Assembly (NCBI RefSeq): GCF_001275135.1
Contig: NZ_LFQU01000023.1
Span: 1 to 58,933, forward strand
From: Xylanibacter rarus
GTDB lineage: Bacteria > Bacteroidota > Bacteroidia > Bacteroidales > Bacteroidaceae
Direction: 5' to 3'
DNA length: 58,933 nucleotides
Shown here: positions 7,511 to 15,308 of the stretch, in pieces
Position numbering within the stretch: position 1 is the first letter of the stretch
How the letters are laid out: the number at the start of each line of letters is the position of its first letter
Notes under the pieces: generated by a model
What the model was told of the DNA's origin: nothing
Seen by the model: only the letters and a program-made list of their open reading frames with translations
The model's database searches: none
Program-made: the position numbers and the translations under genes

Positions 7511-8500
7511 CTACATTCCGACATGCTTGCTTACAAAGTTTCTCACCTTCCGTTCATATTCATACGGATAGTCGTGATACGACTTTGCGTGGGCACAGCC
7601 CGGCGTGAGCCAGATGTCGTTATAGCGCAGCGTCTTGTCGGCCTTGTTTTCGTAAGCCGGATTCATGTTGTAGAGCGGAAGCACCATTGCCGACGGCACA
7701 TAATCGTCAGACGTGCCGTGGATATAGAACATAGGCGTGTGCTGCTTGCCCAACTGACTGAGCGGAGACGCCTCGCCGAACGTCCAGCCGTAGCGCAGCT
7801 TGCAGAGCAGGCTTGCCACATGAAGCACAGGAAAATCGGGCAGATGGAACTGGTCGCCGAGCTGACGGCTGAACTCGTCCCACACACTCGTGAAGCCGCA
7901 GTCTTCAACAAAACAACAGATGCCGTCAGGAAGATTCTCGCCCGACACGTTCATCACCGTGGCGGCTCCCATCGACACACCGTGGAGCACCATGCGCGGC
8001 TGATACTTTGTGCTGCGGAACATTCCGCGCGCAACATATATCCAGCGTATTATGTCCTTGCGGTCTTTCCACCCCATCTGTATGTCGTTGCCGTCGCTGA
8101 GTCCGTGGGCATGCAGGTCGGGCAGCAGTATGTTATACCCCATGCGTTCGTATATGCTTGCTATTGGCAGCATGCGTATAGAGCAGTCTTTATATCCGTG
8201 AACCAGTATGGCCGTGCGCCCCATTGAGCGCGGATTACGCACGAAGATGGCATGATGGCGCTCACCGTCGAGCGTTGTTATAAAGGTGTCGCGCAGCGCT
8301 CCGGCATGCTTCAGACTGTCGAGCCAGGGAGTTGTCCATGGATACTCTTGCCTCATCTGCTTATAAAACGCCGTGGTGTCCCTGCGTCCTTCATCGGGCT
8401 TCAGGGCATAGTCGAGCATAAACCAGCCGGCGCCGAACGTCAGCAAAACCAATGCGGCCACAACCGCAACAGAAATATAGGCAATCTTCTTTTTCTTCAT
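7511..8500 (-). CDS. Membrane-anchored alpha/beta hydrolase
   Basis: 329 residues. A basic N-terminus and hydrophobic segment (about residues 6-28) form an uncleaved anchor or signal peptide. The rest is an alpha/beta hydrolase fold: oxyanion-site HGY at 101-103, nucleophile elbow GVSMG with Ser176, acid Asp265 or Asp266 in HGTSDDYVP, and His304 in the GCAHAKSY segment. The triad is therefore complete. It resembles the BAAT/YqkD-like serine hydrolases of Bacteroidota; the substrate is unknown. Unusually for this genome, the ATG has a clear Shine-Dalgarno sequence (AGGAGGAAAG, 6 bases upstream). The lipoprotein gene ends 57 bases upstream, so the two probably form an operon. Confidence 0.8.
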   Translation of the reverse strand: MKKKKIAYISVAVVAALVLLTFGAGWFMLDYALKPDEGRRDTTAFYKQMRQEYPWTTPWLDSLKHAGALRDTFITTLDGERHHAIFVRNPRSMGRTAILVHGYKDCSIRMLPIASIYERMGYNILLPDLHAHGLSDGNDIQMGWKDRKDIIRWIYVARGMFRSTKYQPRMVLHGVSMGAATVMNVSGENLPDGICCFVEDCGFTSVWDEFSRQLGDQFHLPDFPVLHVASLLCKLRYGWTFGEASPLSQLGKQHTPMFYIHGTSDDYVPSAMVLPLYNMNPAYENKADKTLRYNDIWLTPGCAHAKSYHDYPYEYERKVRNFVSKHVGM

Positions 8501-8557
8501 CTGCTCTTTCCTCCTTATTTAAGCTCTGCCTGTGCCCTGCCCCACTCCGTGCAAGCC

Positions 8558-9448
8558 TCAGCGCCGGGCAGTTGCAATGTTAAACTCACTCACGTTAGAC
8601 ACCACGTTGCCGTTGCCCTGAACGGCATATATGCGGAAACAGGCCGTGCCGTCCTTCAGTTTCTTGCCGCCCTTCACCATTGCCGTATATCTTACGCCTT
8701 TGCCCGGCACTATGCGCTCCACGTGTATGCTGTTCGACACGTATATGCGCTTGTTGCCTGTAGTTTCAACCACCATTGGCTGAACATCATAGACCGTTGA
8801 GCCCGACACGTTGTAAATCTCGAATATCACCTTGCTCAGCTCGTCGCCGCTCAGCTTGTGGTCCTGATTGTCGTCAACAAAGCGTGCGTTGCGCACCTCC
8901 AGCGGCAGCCTGTCGTCCACCTTTGCCGGCGTACCTATCTCGTCATACCGAGCCGACGGCACGACATGTTCCGGATGAGAGGCGGTGTAGTTGCCCGTAT
9001 AGTCAGAGCCGTTGAAGTCGTAGAGCACATCGTCGCCGCTGTTTGTAGGGTCGAATCCGCTGTCTTCATATCCGCCGCCGTTATTCATACCGTCGTAACT
9101 CCGGCTGTCATAACTGTCATCGTAATGCCTGTCGTAGCCGTCGTTTCCGGCTGTGGCAGCCCGACGGTGCTCGGCATACTTCTGCTCAAACCTTGCGTCT
9201 TCATATCGTTGATATTCCTGCTGCTGTTTGTCGGCCTGTGCGCCCAAGGCTCCGCCAACGGCAGCGCCTCCTGCCATGCCCACAAGCGTGCCGATGTCGC
9301 TGCCGCGCGGTCCGCCTGCAATGCCTCCAATGGCCGATCCGAGCAGCGCGCCAAGCGTTGAACCGGCATAGGCTCCGGTGCCCGCACCTGTGGTGCAGCC
9401 CGCCACTATCATTGATGCGCACAAAAGCAATACACATGTTTTTTTCAT
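8558..9448 (-). CDS. Glycine-zipper outer-membrane lipoprotein
   Basis: 296 residues. A lipoprotein signal ends in the lipobox IVAGC (Cys18). Residues 20-72 are dominated by Gly and Ala in the GxxxG spacing of a glycine zipper (GALLGSAIGGIAGG and similar), predicted to insert in or pack against a membrane. A Gln/Glu/Asp/Tyr-rich linker (75-165) follows. The C-terminal beta-rich domain (about 175-296) includes DDNQDHKLSGDE near 195, a calcium-loop-like segment. The function is unknown; glycine-zipper lipoproteins are often cell-envelope structural or stress proteins. The ATG is preceded by AGGAGAG. The downstream hydrolase gene is probably co-transcribed. Confidence 0.75.
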   Translation of the reverse strand: MKKTCVLLLCASMIVAGCTTGAGTGAYAGSTLGALLGSAIGGIAGGPRGSDIGTLVGMAGGAAVGGALGAQADKQQQEYQRYEDARFEQKYAEHRRAATAGNDGYDRHYDDSYDSRSYDGMNNGGGYEDSGFDPTNSGDDVLYDFNGSDYTGNYTASHPEHVVPSARYDEIGTPAKVDDRLPLEVRNARFVDDNQDHKLSGDELSKVIFEIYNVSGSTVYDVQPMVVETTGNKRIYVSNSIHVERIVPGKGVRYTAMVKGGKKLKDGTACFRIYAVQGNGNVVSNVSEFNIATARR

Positions 9449-9555
9449 AAATAACTCTCCTTCCGTTTAAAGTTCTGAACACGGCAGAACTCTGACAATG
9501 CCAATTTATAAGTCAGCTCCTGCGTTTTGCGCAGATATATAAGTTTTAAACATTA

Positions 9556-9585
9556 CAAATTTACGGATTATTTTTAATAACGCAA
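9556..9585 (-). promoter_or_regulatory. Promoter for the lipoprotein-hydrolase operon
   Basis: On the minus strand, TAAATTTG lies at 9563-9556 and TTG at 9585-9583, with 19 bases between. The leader of about 100 bases contains a small hairpin in which AGTTCTG pairs with CAGAACT (about 9464-9492) shortly before the Shine-Dalgarno sequence, so it could influence translation. Confidence 0.5.
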
Positions 9586-9825
9586 CGCTATAACTTCCTA
9601 AAAAACATAGGGAAATCCCTAAAATAATTGAAAATTGCGAATTGAGAATGGAAAAACAAAGTTCGGCGCAAGCCAATTATAATTTGCCTTGTTGGTAAAG
9701 CACAGCAGTATTAAGGATTCGGTAAAATGAGATTTATAATTCGTATTTGATGTATAAAAAAGTAATTGGATTGCCCAACAACGTTTAAGCAACCCAATTA
9801 TGAATTATAAATTGTGAATTATGAA
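9586..9825. other. AT-rich intergenic stretch with degenerate AATTATGAATTA repeats
   Basis: No gene is seen. The right part (about 9795-9830) is a run of near-repeats of AATTATGAATTA / AATTGTGAATTA, and the left part (about 9628-9650) has related AATTGAAAATTGCG units. Such low-complexity runs are common between Bacteroidota genes. Confidence 0.4.
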
Positions 9826-10161
9826 TTAAAGTTTGTGTTCCGGCACGATGGCAAAATAAACCAGGTCGTCTGTGCCGTCGTTGAACATGGCGTGAGAGTG
9901 TCCCATCGGACAATAATGCACGTCGCCGGCCTTCACGTTCTCCGTGGTGTCGTCATAGCGGAAATGGCCTACGCCGCTGATTATATAAACTATCTCACTG
10001 TTGTTCTCGTGAGTGTGATATCCGCTTGAAGCTCCCGGCTTCAGCCGGCTCATCATTATTTTATTGGCAGAGTCAACAAAGTTGCGTGTGTCGAGCTGTC
10101 CTTCACCGCCCTTAAAGTTCATAACCGACTCTTCATTAATCTTCTCAAAATCAATAATCAT
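9826..10161 (-). CDS. Single-domain cupin protein
   Basis: 111 residues forming one cupin_2 barrel. Motif 1 is H49-T-H51 with Glu56 and the following GVGHF; motif 2 contains PMGHSH, where His88 or His90 completes a three-His, one-Glu metal site. The site appears intact, so a bound divalent metal is expected. Single-domain cupins include sugar isomerases, dioxygenases and small-molecule sensors, and the sequence does not decide between them. It is monocistronic on the minus strand, at the left edge of the large gene-free region with the DnaA-box array. Confidence 0.85.
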   Translation of the reverse strand: MIIDFEKINEESVMNFKGGEGQLDTRNFVDSANKIMMSRLKPGASSGYHTHENNSEIVYIISGVGHFRYDDTTENVKAGDVHYCPMGHSHAMFNDGTDDLVYFAIVPEHKL

Positions 10162-10383
10162 ACTTTTATTATTTTTATGTTCGTTATTTTTCTGTCTTAT
10201 GCCAACAACAACGCCATTAGCCGCACGTCATTTATATAAAATGCTCCGTTAAGCCATAAAGCTCATCAGCCGCCTCTTTGGTCATATATCCATAACAAGG
10301 CCAAGGCTCAGGGCACTTTTACGAAAGACAAAAATACACAAATTAGCCGTAACACACAAAACTTATTTTCATAAATAACATAA

Positions 10384-10448
10384 TTATACACATTTAGCCG
10401 AGTTATCCACAATTATACGAATTATCCACAATCTTCAAGTTATCAACA
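10384..10448 (+). other. Array of four phased DnaA-box-like sites
   Basis: TTATACACA at 10384-10392, TTATCCACA at 10403-10411, TTATCCACA at 10422-10430 and TTATCAACA at 10440-10448 all lie on the same strand, with starts 19, 19 and 18 bases apart. The first three match the bacterial DnaA-box consensus TTATNCACA exactly; the fourth has one mismatch. A very AT-rich tract follows within 300 bases. This arrangement is typical of a replication origin or a DnaA-controlled site, but the gene orientation nearby does not favour an origin (see findings). Confidence 0.55.
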
Positions 10449-10620
10449 ATAAGCAAAAGCGCAGAATAATGAGCCGTGAAAGATTGCCAGAAAGCCGCAT
10501 TTTTGAAAATCGGCTAAAAATCGTAACTTTTTCATATTCTTTTCCTTACAAGTACGACAGAATGACTATGATTAAAAGTATTTCATTAACCAACACAACC
10601 GCATTTACTTTCAAACTGTT

Positions 10621-10678
10621 AGTGGCCGGTTTACGACCCGTAACTCGGCCACTTTTAATGCAAAAGTGGGCCACTTTT
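10621..10678. repeat. Nested palindromes with GTGGCC/GGCCAC cores
   Basis: AGTGGCCG 10621-10628 pairs with CGGCCACT 10646-10653; CCACTTTT 10650-10657 pairs with AAAAGTGG 10662-10669; and AAAAGTGG pairs again with CCACTTTT 10671-10678. ACCCGTAA occurs near 10636 and a close variant near 10680. Multiple GTGGCC repeats of this kind occur at the ends of IS21-family elements in Bacteroidota, but no istA or istB gene is here, so at most it would be an end remnant. Confidence 0.4.
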
Positions 10679-10842
10679 CACCCGTAAGTCATAGAGTAAT
10701 TTCAGGTAAGCAAAAATGATTGCAGTGTAATTCTTTCTTTCCATGATTTTTTTAATGTTATAGTTATGATTAAATGCCTTATAACTCTAAAAGTTCACTA
10801 GCCTACATTCAAAACTATTTTATACATTTACATTGAATATTC

Positions 10843-10874
10843 TTTGTTTTTCTTATTATTTTGTAATAAATTTG
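10843..10874 (+). promoter_or_regulatory. Promoter for the acetyltransferase fusion gene
   Basis: TTTG 10843-10846 and TAAATTTG 10867-10874 are separated by exactly 20 bases. Transcription would start near 10881, about 195 bases before the ATG at 11076. In such AT-rich DNA chance matches are more likely than elsewhere. Confidence 0.5.
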
Positions 10875-11075
10875 CTTTTACTAAATAATTAACTCATAAA
10901 TACAAATCTTGTTTACATAATAATACTACTACGAAATATTTTCGAATAATATTCAAAATACAAATTCGAAAACTTTAAACACAGTAACGAAAATTAAAAT
11001 ATTAATTTAAATTACCGCTAAACTTAGAAATCAAGAAACACACAGATAAACAAATTATCAAAATAAAAAGGAAAT

Positions 11076-12494
11076 ATGGACAATTTAACTAATTATATAA
11101 TACGCCCTTTGCATCCAAATGAGTACCATTTGCTTAAAGAATTCCTTTACGAAGCAATCTATATTCCAGAAGGAGTAAAACCTCCGGCAAAGGAAATTGT
11201 GGATTTACCAGAATTGAAAGTATATATCGAAAATTTCGGTACACAAAAAGATGATTTTTGTCTGATTGCCGAAATTGAAGGCAAGGTTATCGGAGCTGTG
11301 TGGTCACGTATCATGAACGATTATGGTCACATTGATAATGAAACGCCATCACTTTCCATCTCATTATATAAGGAGTATAGGGGCAAAGGCATTGGCAGTC
11401 ATTTAATGCAAAAATTAATTAAATCACTTGGAGATAAAGGCTATAAATGTGTTTCGCTTTCCGTACAAAAAACAAACTATGCAGTCAATATGTATATTAA
11501 GCTTGGCTTTAAAATAATAAAAGAGACAAACGAAGAATTTATAATGGTAAAAGAACTTACCGAAAAAAAGAGTAATTATGAACATTTTTTGTCAGGGGAA
11601 TATTGTAACCGGATAGATAATGAAGTTTTGAACATGATAAAAAAGACAAAAGGACTTCTGTCTATAATAAATGATATAAAGGTTTCTGCTGAAGAAAGAA
11701 GAAACGCTCTATCACAAATGTTTGGTAAAATAGGGAAACATTCCAACGTAGGGAACAACTTTACATGCCAATGTGGAAAACACATTTTCATAGGAGAAAT
11801 GACAATCATCAATGACAACTGCACGATGATGGATGAAAACCATATATATGTAGGTAACCGAGTCCTTGTCGCACCCAATGTTCAATTCTATACAGCAAAC
11901 CACGATGTACATTTTGAAAATCGTTTTGTAGAAGAATGGGATGAAACCTCCGGGGAATTGTTTTTCAGGACACAAGCCTTGCCTATAATAGTAGAAGACA
12001 ATGTCTGGATTGGAGGAGGAAGTATAATACTTTCCGGTGTCACCATTGGAAAAGGAAGTGTAATCGGTGCGGGAAGTGTCGTCACCAAATCTATTCCGGC
12101 AAATTGTATTGCCGTTGGTAATCCGTGTAAAGTCATTAAATGGCTAAAAACACAATATAAGATTCGCACTCTTGAAGAAAAAGATATACCAGAAATGATG
12201 ATATTATACTGCTCTACATTATCGAATGTAAATATCAGAGATTATACCCACGAAGAGATTGAGGATTGGGTTTCATGTGGTAATAAAACAGAACGATGGA
12301 AAGAGCTTATGTCACATAATCAATATTTTGGAGCTTTTGATAAAAATAATTGTCTGATAGGATTTTCCTCAATGAATAAAGACGGCTATTTGCACTCTAT
12401 GTTCGTACATAAAGATTACCAATGCAAAGGAGTCGCAACACAACTTCTTTCTGAAGTTGAAAAAATAGCAAAAAATGGGGAGTTAAAGAAATAA
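11076..12494 (+). CDS. GNAT / hexapeptide-repeat acetyltransferase fusion, C-terminal GNAT truncated by a frameshift
   Basis: 472 residues as read, with three acyltransferase units. Residues 1-160 are a GNAT domain with the acetyl-CoA loop R102-G-K-G-I-G107. Residues 165-360 resemble maltose/galactoside O-acetyltransferases: an N-terminal helical cap, then left-handed beta-helix repeats with the catalytic-type His276 in TANHDVH and the closing VGNPCKVIKW. Residues 361-472 start a second GNAT domain with its own loop Q449-C-K-G-V-A454. The reading frame ends early because an A tract (12470-12475) has six A where seven would keep the frame; the remaining 50 residues follow in another frame to 12634. 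The gene is much richer in A and T than its neighbours, suggesting transfer. Substrates are unknown. Confidence 0.75.
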   Translation: MDNLTNYIIRPLHPNEYHLLKEFLYEAIYIPEGVKPPAKEIVDLPELKVYIENFGTQKDDFCLIAEIEGKVIGAVWSRIMNDYGHIDNETPSLSISLYKEYRGKGIGSHLMQKLIKSLGDKGYKCVSLSVQKTNYAVNMYIKLGFKIIKETNEEFIMVKELTEKKSNYEHFLSGEYCNRIDNEVLNMIKKTKGLLSIINDIKVSAEERRNALSQMFGKIGKHSNVGNNFTCQCGKHIFIGEMTIINDNCTMMDENHIYVGNRVLVAPNVQFYTANHDVHFENRFVEEWDETSGELFFRTQALPIIVEDNVWIGGGSIILSGVTIGKGSVIGAGSVVTKSIPANCIAVGNPCKVIKWLKTQYKIRTLEEKDIPEMMILYCSTLSNVNIRDYTHEEIEDWVSCGNKTERWKELMSHNQYFGAFDKNNCLIGFSSMNKDGYLHSMFVHKDYQCKGVATQLLSEVEKIAKNGELKK

Positions 12495-12634
12495 TATCAG
12501 AAGTGAGCTTTACCGCAAGATCCTTTTTTGAAAAGCATGGCTATAAGATTGACAGAATACAGAAGCGCAAAGCAAACAAATTGGAATTGACTAATTTTGT
12601 TATGCGCAAAATAATGTATCATGAAAAGGAATAA
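12479..12634 (+). pseudogene. Out-of-frame C-terminal tail of the acetyltransferase fusion
   Basis: Reading from GGA 12479, this frame encodes GVKEIISEVSFTARSFFEKHG and continues to TAA 12632-12634. That is the typical end of a GNAT domain (last strands and the SFFEKHGY motif) and directly continues the second GNAT domain of the preceding gene. Adding one A to the tract at 12470-12475 restores a single protein of about 519 residues. It has no start codon of its own and would not be made without the upstream frame. Confidence 0.7.
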
Positions 12635-12814
12635 GATAACGGCAGACATAATAACAAGTTTCTGATACGGAATTACACGTAACTGCTTATATTTAAAAAT
12701 ACACTACACCACAAGGCGCCAAAGACAGATAACCGACATATTTATTAGGCACAAACGCGCTGACTTTGCGCAAAAAGATGTAACTTTACGGCGGATTAAT
12801 CTTAAATTCAGAAT

Positions 12815-14170
12815 ATGGAAATAAAGAAATTTATCGAAGAGAACGAGTCGAGATTTCTCGACGAGCTGTTCAGCCTTATACGCATACCGAGCATAAGCTC
12901 GCAGAAAAGTCATAAACAGGACATGCTGGCATGCGCCGAACGCTGGCGCCAACTGCTGATAGAGGCCGGTGCCGACAGGGCCGAGGTGATGCCTAGCGAC
13001 GGCAATCCGCTGGTGTTTGCAGAAAAGCATGTTAGCGACGATGCAAAGACGGTGCTGATATATGCCCACTACGACGTGATGCCGGCTGAACCACTGGAGC
13101 TGTGGAAGAGCGAACCGTTTGAGCCGGTGATCAGAGACGGACATATATGGGCGCGCGGTGCCGACGACGACAAGGGGCAGGCCATGATTCAGGCTAAGGC
13201 GTTTGAATATATGGTTAAGGAAAAACTGCTTACTCACAACGTAAAGTTTATATTCGAGGGCGAAGAGGAAATAGGCTCGCCGAGCCTCAACGCATTTATC
13301 AGCAAGCACAAAGAGCTGCTGAAGGCTGACGTTATACTGGTGTCTGACACTAGTATGCTTGGTGCCGACCTGCCGTCGCTGACAACAGGACTGCGCGGTC
13401 TGGCTTACTGGGAGATTGAGGTAACAGGACCTAACCGCGACCTTCACTCAGGCCACTTCGGCGGAGCCGTGGCCAACCCGATAAACACTCTATGCGAAAT
13501 GCTCGCCACCGTTGTAGGCAAAGACGGCCGCATAACCATCCCCCACTTCTACGACGACGTTGAGGATGTGCCGCAGGCTGAACGCGACATGATACATCAG
13601 ATTCCGTTTGACGAGAAGAAATATATGGAGGCAATAGGTGTAAACGCTCTGAAAGGCGAAGAAGGCTACTCTACGCTGGAGCGCAACAGCTGCCGCCCGT
13701 CGTTCGACATCTGCGGCATCTGGGGAGGATACACCGGCGAAGGCGCCAAGACGGTGCTGCCGTCGAAGGCTTACGCCAAGGTGTCGTGCCGTCTTGTGCC
13801 TCATCAGCAGCACGAAAAGATATCAAAGCTGTTTGTCGACTACATCAACAGCATTGCGCCCGACTACGTAAAGGTGAAGGTTACGCCCATGCACGGCGGC
13901 GAGGGCTACGTGTGCCCGATAGACATGCCGGCATATAAGGCTGCCGAAAAGGGCTTTGAGAAGGCCTTCGGCAAGAAGCCGTTGGCAGTGCGCCGCGGCG
14001 GAAGCATACCTATCATAAGCGACTTTGAGCGCATATTGGGCATAAAGACGGTGCTGATGGGCTTCGGACTTGAGAGCAACGCCATCCACTCGCCCAACGA
14101 GAACATGCCGCTCGACATATTCCGCAAGGGTATAGAGGCCGTCATCGAATTCCACAAAAGATATGAATAG
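12815..14170 (+). CDS. M20 family metallopeptidase (dipeptidase)
   Basis: 451 residues, cytoplasmic, of the M20 carnosinase-like dipeptidase family. The two-metal site is complete: His85 and Asp87 in YAHYDVMP, bridging Asp118 in GADDDKG, general-base and ligand Glu in EGEEEIGS (about 150-152), Asp178 in SDTS, and His425 in AIHSPNE. The dimerisation or lid domain (about 190-350) includes the DLHSGHFGG segment. Such enzymes hydrolyse dipeptides or related amides in peptide catabolism; the substrate is not deducible. Base composition returns to the genome norm here, unlike the AT-rich gene upstream. An intrinsic terminator follows. Confidence 0.9.
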   Translation: MEIKKFIEENESRFLDELFSLIRIPSISSQKSHKQDMLACAERWRQLLIEAGADRAEVMPSDGNPLVFAEKHVSDDAKTVLIYAHYDVMPAEPLELWKSEPFEPVIRDGHIWARGADDDKGQAMIQAKAFEYMVKEKLLTHNVKFIFEGEEEIGSPSLNAFISKHKELLKADVILVSDTSMLGADLPSLTTGLRGLAYWEIEVTGPNRDLHSGHFGGAVANPINTLCEMLATVVGKDGRITIPHFYDDVEDVPQAERDMIHQIPFDEKKYMEAIGVNALKGEEGYSTLERNSCRPSFDICGIWGGYTGEGAKTVLPSKAYAKVSCRLVPHQQHEKISKLFVDYINSIAPDYVKVKVTPMHGGEGYVCPIDMPAYKAAEKGFEKAFGKKPLAVRRGGSIPIISDFERILGIKTVLMGFGLESNAIHSPNENMPLDIFRKGIEAVIEFHKRYE

Positions 14171-14186
14171 GAAATGACACAGCATT

Positions 14187-14236
14187 GAAGAAAGGGGCGC
14201 TTGACTTTATGTCACGACCCCTTCTTCTATTTTTAA
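14187..14236 (+). terminator. Intrinsic terminator after the M20 peptidase gene
   Basis: GAAGAAAGGGG (14187-14197) pairs, with one bulged A, with CCCCTTCTTC (14218-14227), and is followed by TATTTTTAA. It starts 17 bases after the stop codon. Confidence 0.7.
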
Positions 14237-14270
14237 TAAATCAAGAAAACTGAACATACCGAAAAACGAC

Positions 14271-15302
14271 ATGAACAATATGGCTAAATTATATACGCCA
14301 GCAAAAATAAAGTTAAAAAACAGAATATGTATGCATATAGGTATCATTACTGCATACTATTTACTATTTCAGTCATTTTACAATCTGATTGATAGCCGGA
14401 ACCTGTGGCCATATGAGAATTTCAAACAATTTCTAATATACTTTTTACTGAATTTTATTCCAATAACAATAGTTTACACAACAAACCTTTTCATAATATT
14501 CAAGCTAGATTCCTTCAAAACACCACTAAAAAGACTGACCATAGACATTGTATCTTCATTTGTAAGTATGTCGGTAATAAATCTACTGTTTTCTTTAATA
14601 CTTTCTTTTGTATCTGAAGAGCACATGCATGTAAACTGGGCAGGTACTGTATTTAACAACATTTTTCTTCTTCTCGGTTTAGAAGTTGCATATTTTGTAA
14701 AGAATCATATACGCCATATTCAACAAATTAGCGAGAACAAGCAGAAAGCCCTACAATATCAATATGAAGCCTTACGAGCACAGGTAAATCCACACTTTCT
14801 TTTCAACACCCTTAATATGCTGTATGCCCTTGTTGGAAAAGACACAGAAAAGTCAAAACAGTTTATCTTGTCGCTCTCACGCATATACAGATATGTACTC
14901 GACCAGCAAGGACATGAAAGGGTAACGTTAGATTACGAATTAAAATTCGCCAAAGAATATGCAAAAATTCTAATGTTAAGGTATAGTAACAATTTCACTG
15001 CTGAAAATAACGAGCCCCCAGAAAAGCAACACTATATTGTTCCTTTTACGCTGCAACTACTTATCGAAAACATTGTAAAACACAATAAAGTAAGCAGTAC
15101 CACACAAGTAAAAGCAAAAATAGAGTTTACAGACAATTATCTCACTGTGAGCAACGAAATTAACCGAAAGCCAACTACATCGGCAACATCACCACACAAA
15201 GGCCTCACATATCTAAAAATGCTGTATGAGGCTTATGGAAAAAAGATTGAAATTAAAGATGATAATAATATATTCATTGTAAAAGTTCCTTACTTAAATT
15301 AA
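14271..15302 (+). CDS. LytS/YehU-type sensor histidine kinase
   Basis: 343 residues. Four hydrophobic spans (about residues 20-40, 55-77, 90-114, 124-144) have no large extracellular domain, so sensing is probably within the membrane. A short coiled linker leads to a His_kinase (PF06580) domain with phospho-acceptor His175 in QVNPHFLFNTLN, and an ATPase domain whose N box is LLIENIVKHN (Asn267, Asn272). The usual GxGL of the nucleotide lid is replaced by HKGLTYLK, a degenerate G box also seen in other members. It starts 100 bases after the peptidase gene, past the terminator. The response-regulator gene follows 6 bases later, making a typical two-component pair. Confidence 0.9.
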   Translation: MNNMAKLYTPAKIKLKNRICMHIGIITAYYLLFQSFYNLIDSRNLWPYENFKQFLIYFLLNFIPITIVYTTNLFIIFKLDSFKTPLKRLTIDIVSSFVSMSVINLLFSLILSFVSEEHMHVNWAGTVFNNIFLLLGLEVAYFVKNHIRHIQQISENKQKALQYQYEALRAQVNPHFLFNTLNMLYALVGKDTEKSKQFILSLSRIYRYVLDQQGHERVTLDYELKFAKEYAKILMLRYSNNFTAENNEPPEKQHYIVPFTLQLLIENIVKHNKVSSTTQVKAKIEFTDNYLTVSNEINRKPTTSATSPHKGLTYLKMLYEAYGKKIEIKDDNNIFIVKVPYLN

Positions 15303-15308
15303 AACCGT

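Larger units (their letters stand above)
10162..11075. other. Gene-free AT-rich region with DnaA-box array, palindromic block and promoter
   Basis: These 914 bases hold no credible gene. From left to right they contain a phased array of DnaA-box-like sites (10384-10448), a nested palindromic block (10621-10678), a 300-base very AT-rich tract (about 10730-11060), and a consensus promoter (10843-10874) for the acetyltransferase gene. Each is listed separately. Confidence 0.7.

Noticed and set aside
10469-10687. Open frame of 72 codons near the palindromic block
   Set aside because: It reads through the nested palindromes, has no recognisable domain and no promoter or ribosome-binding signal.
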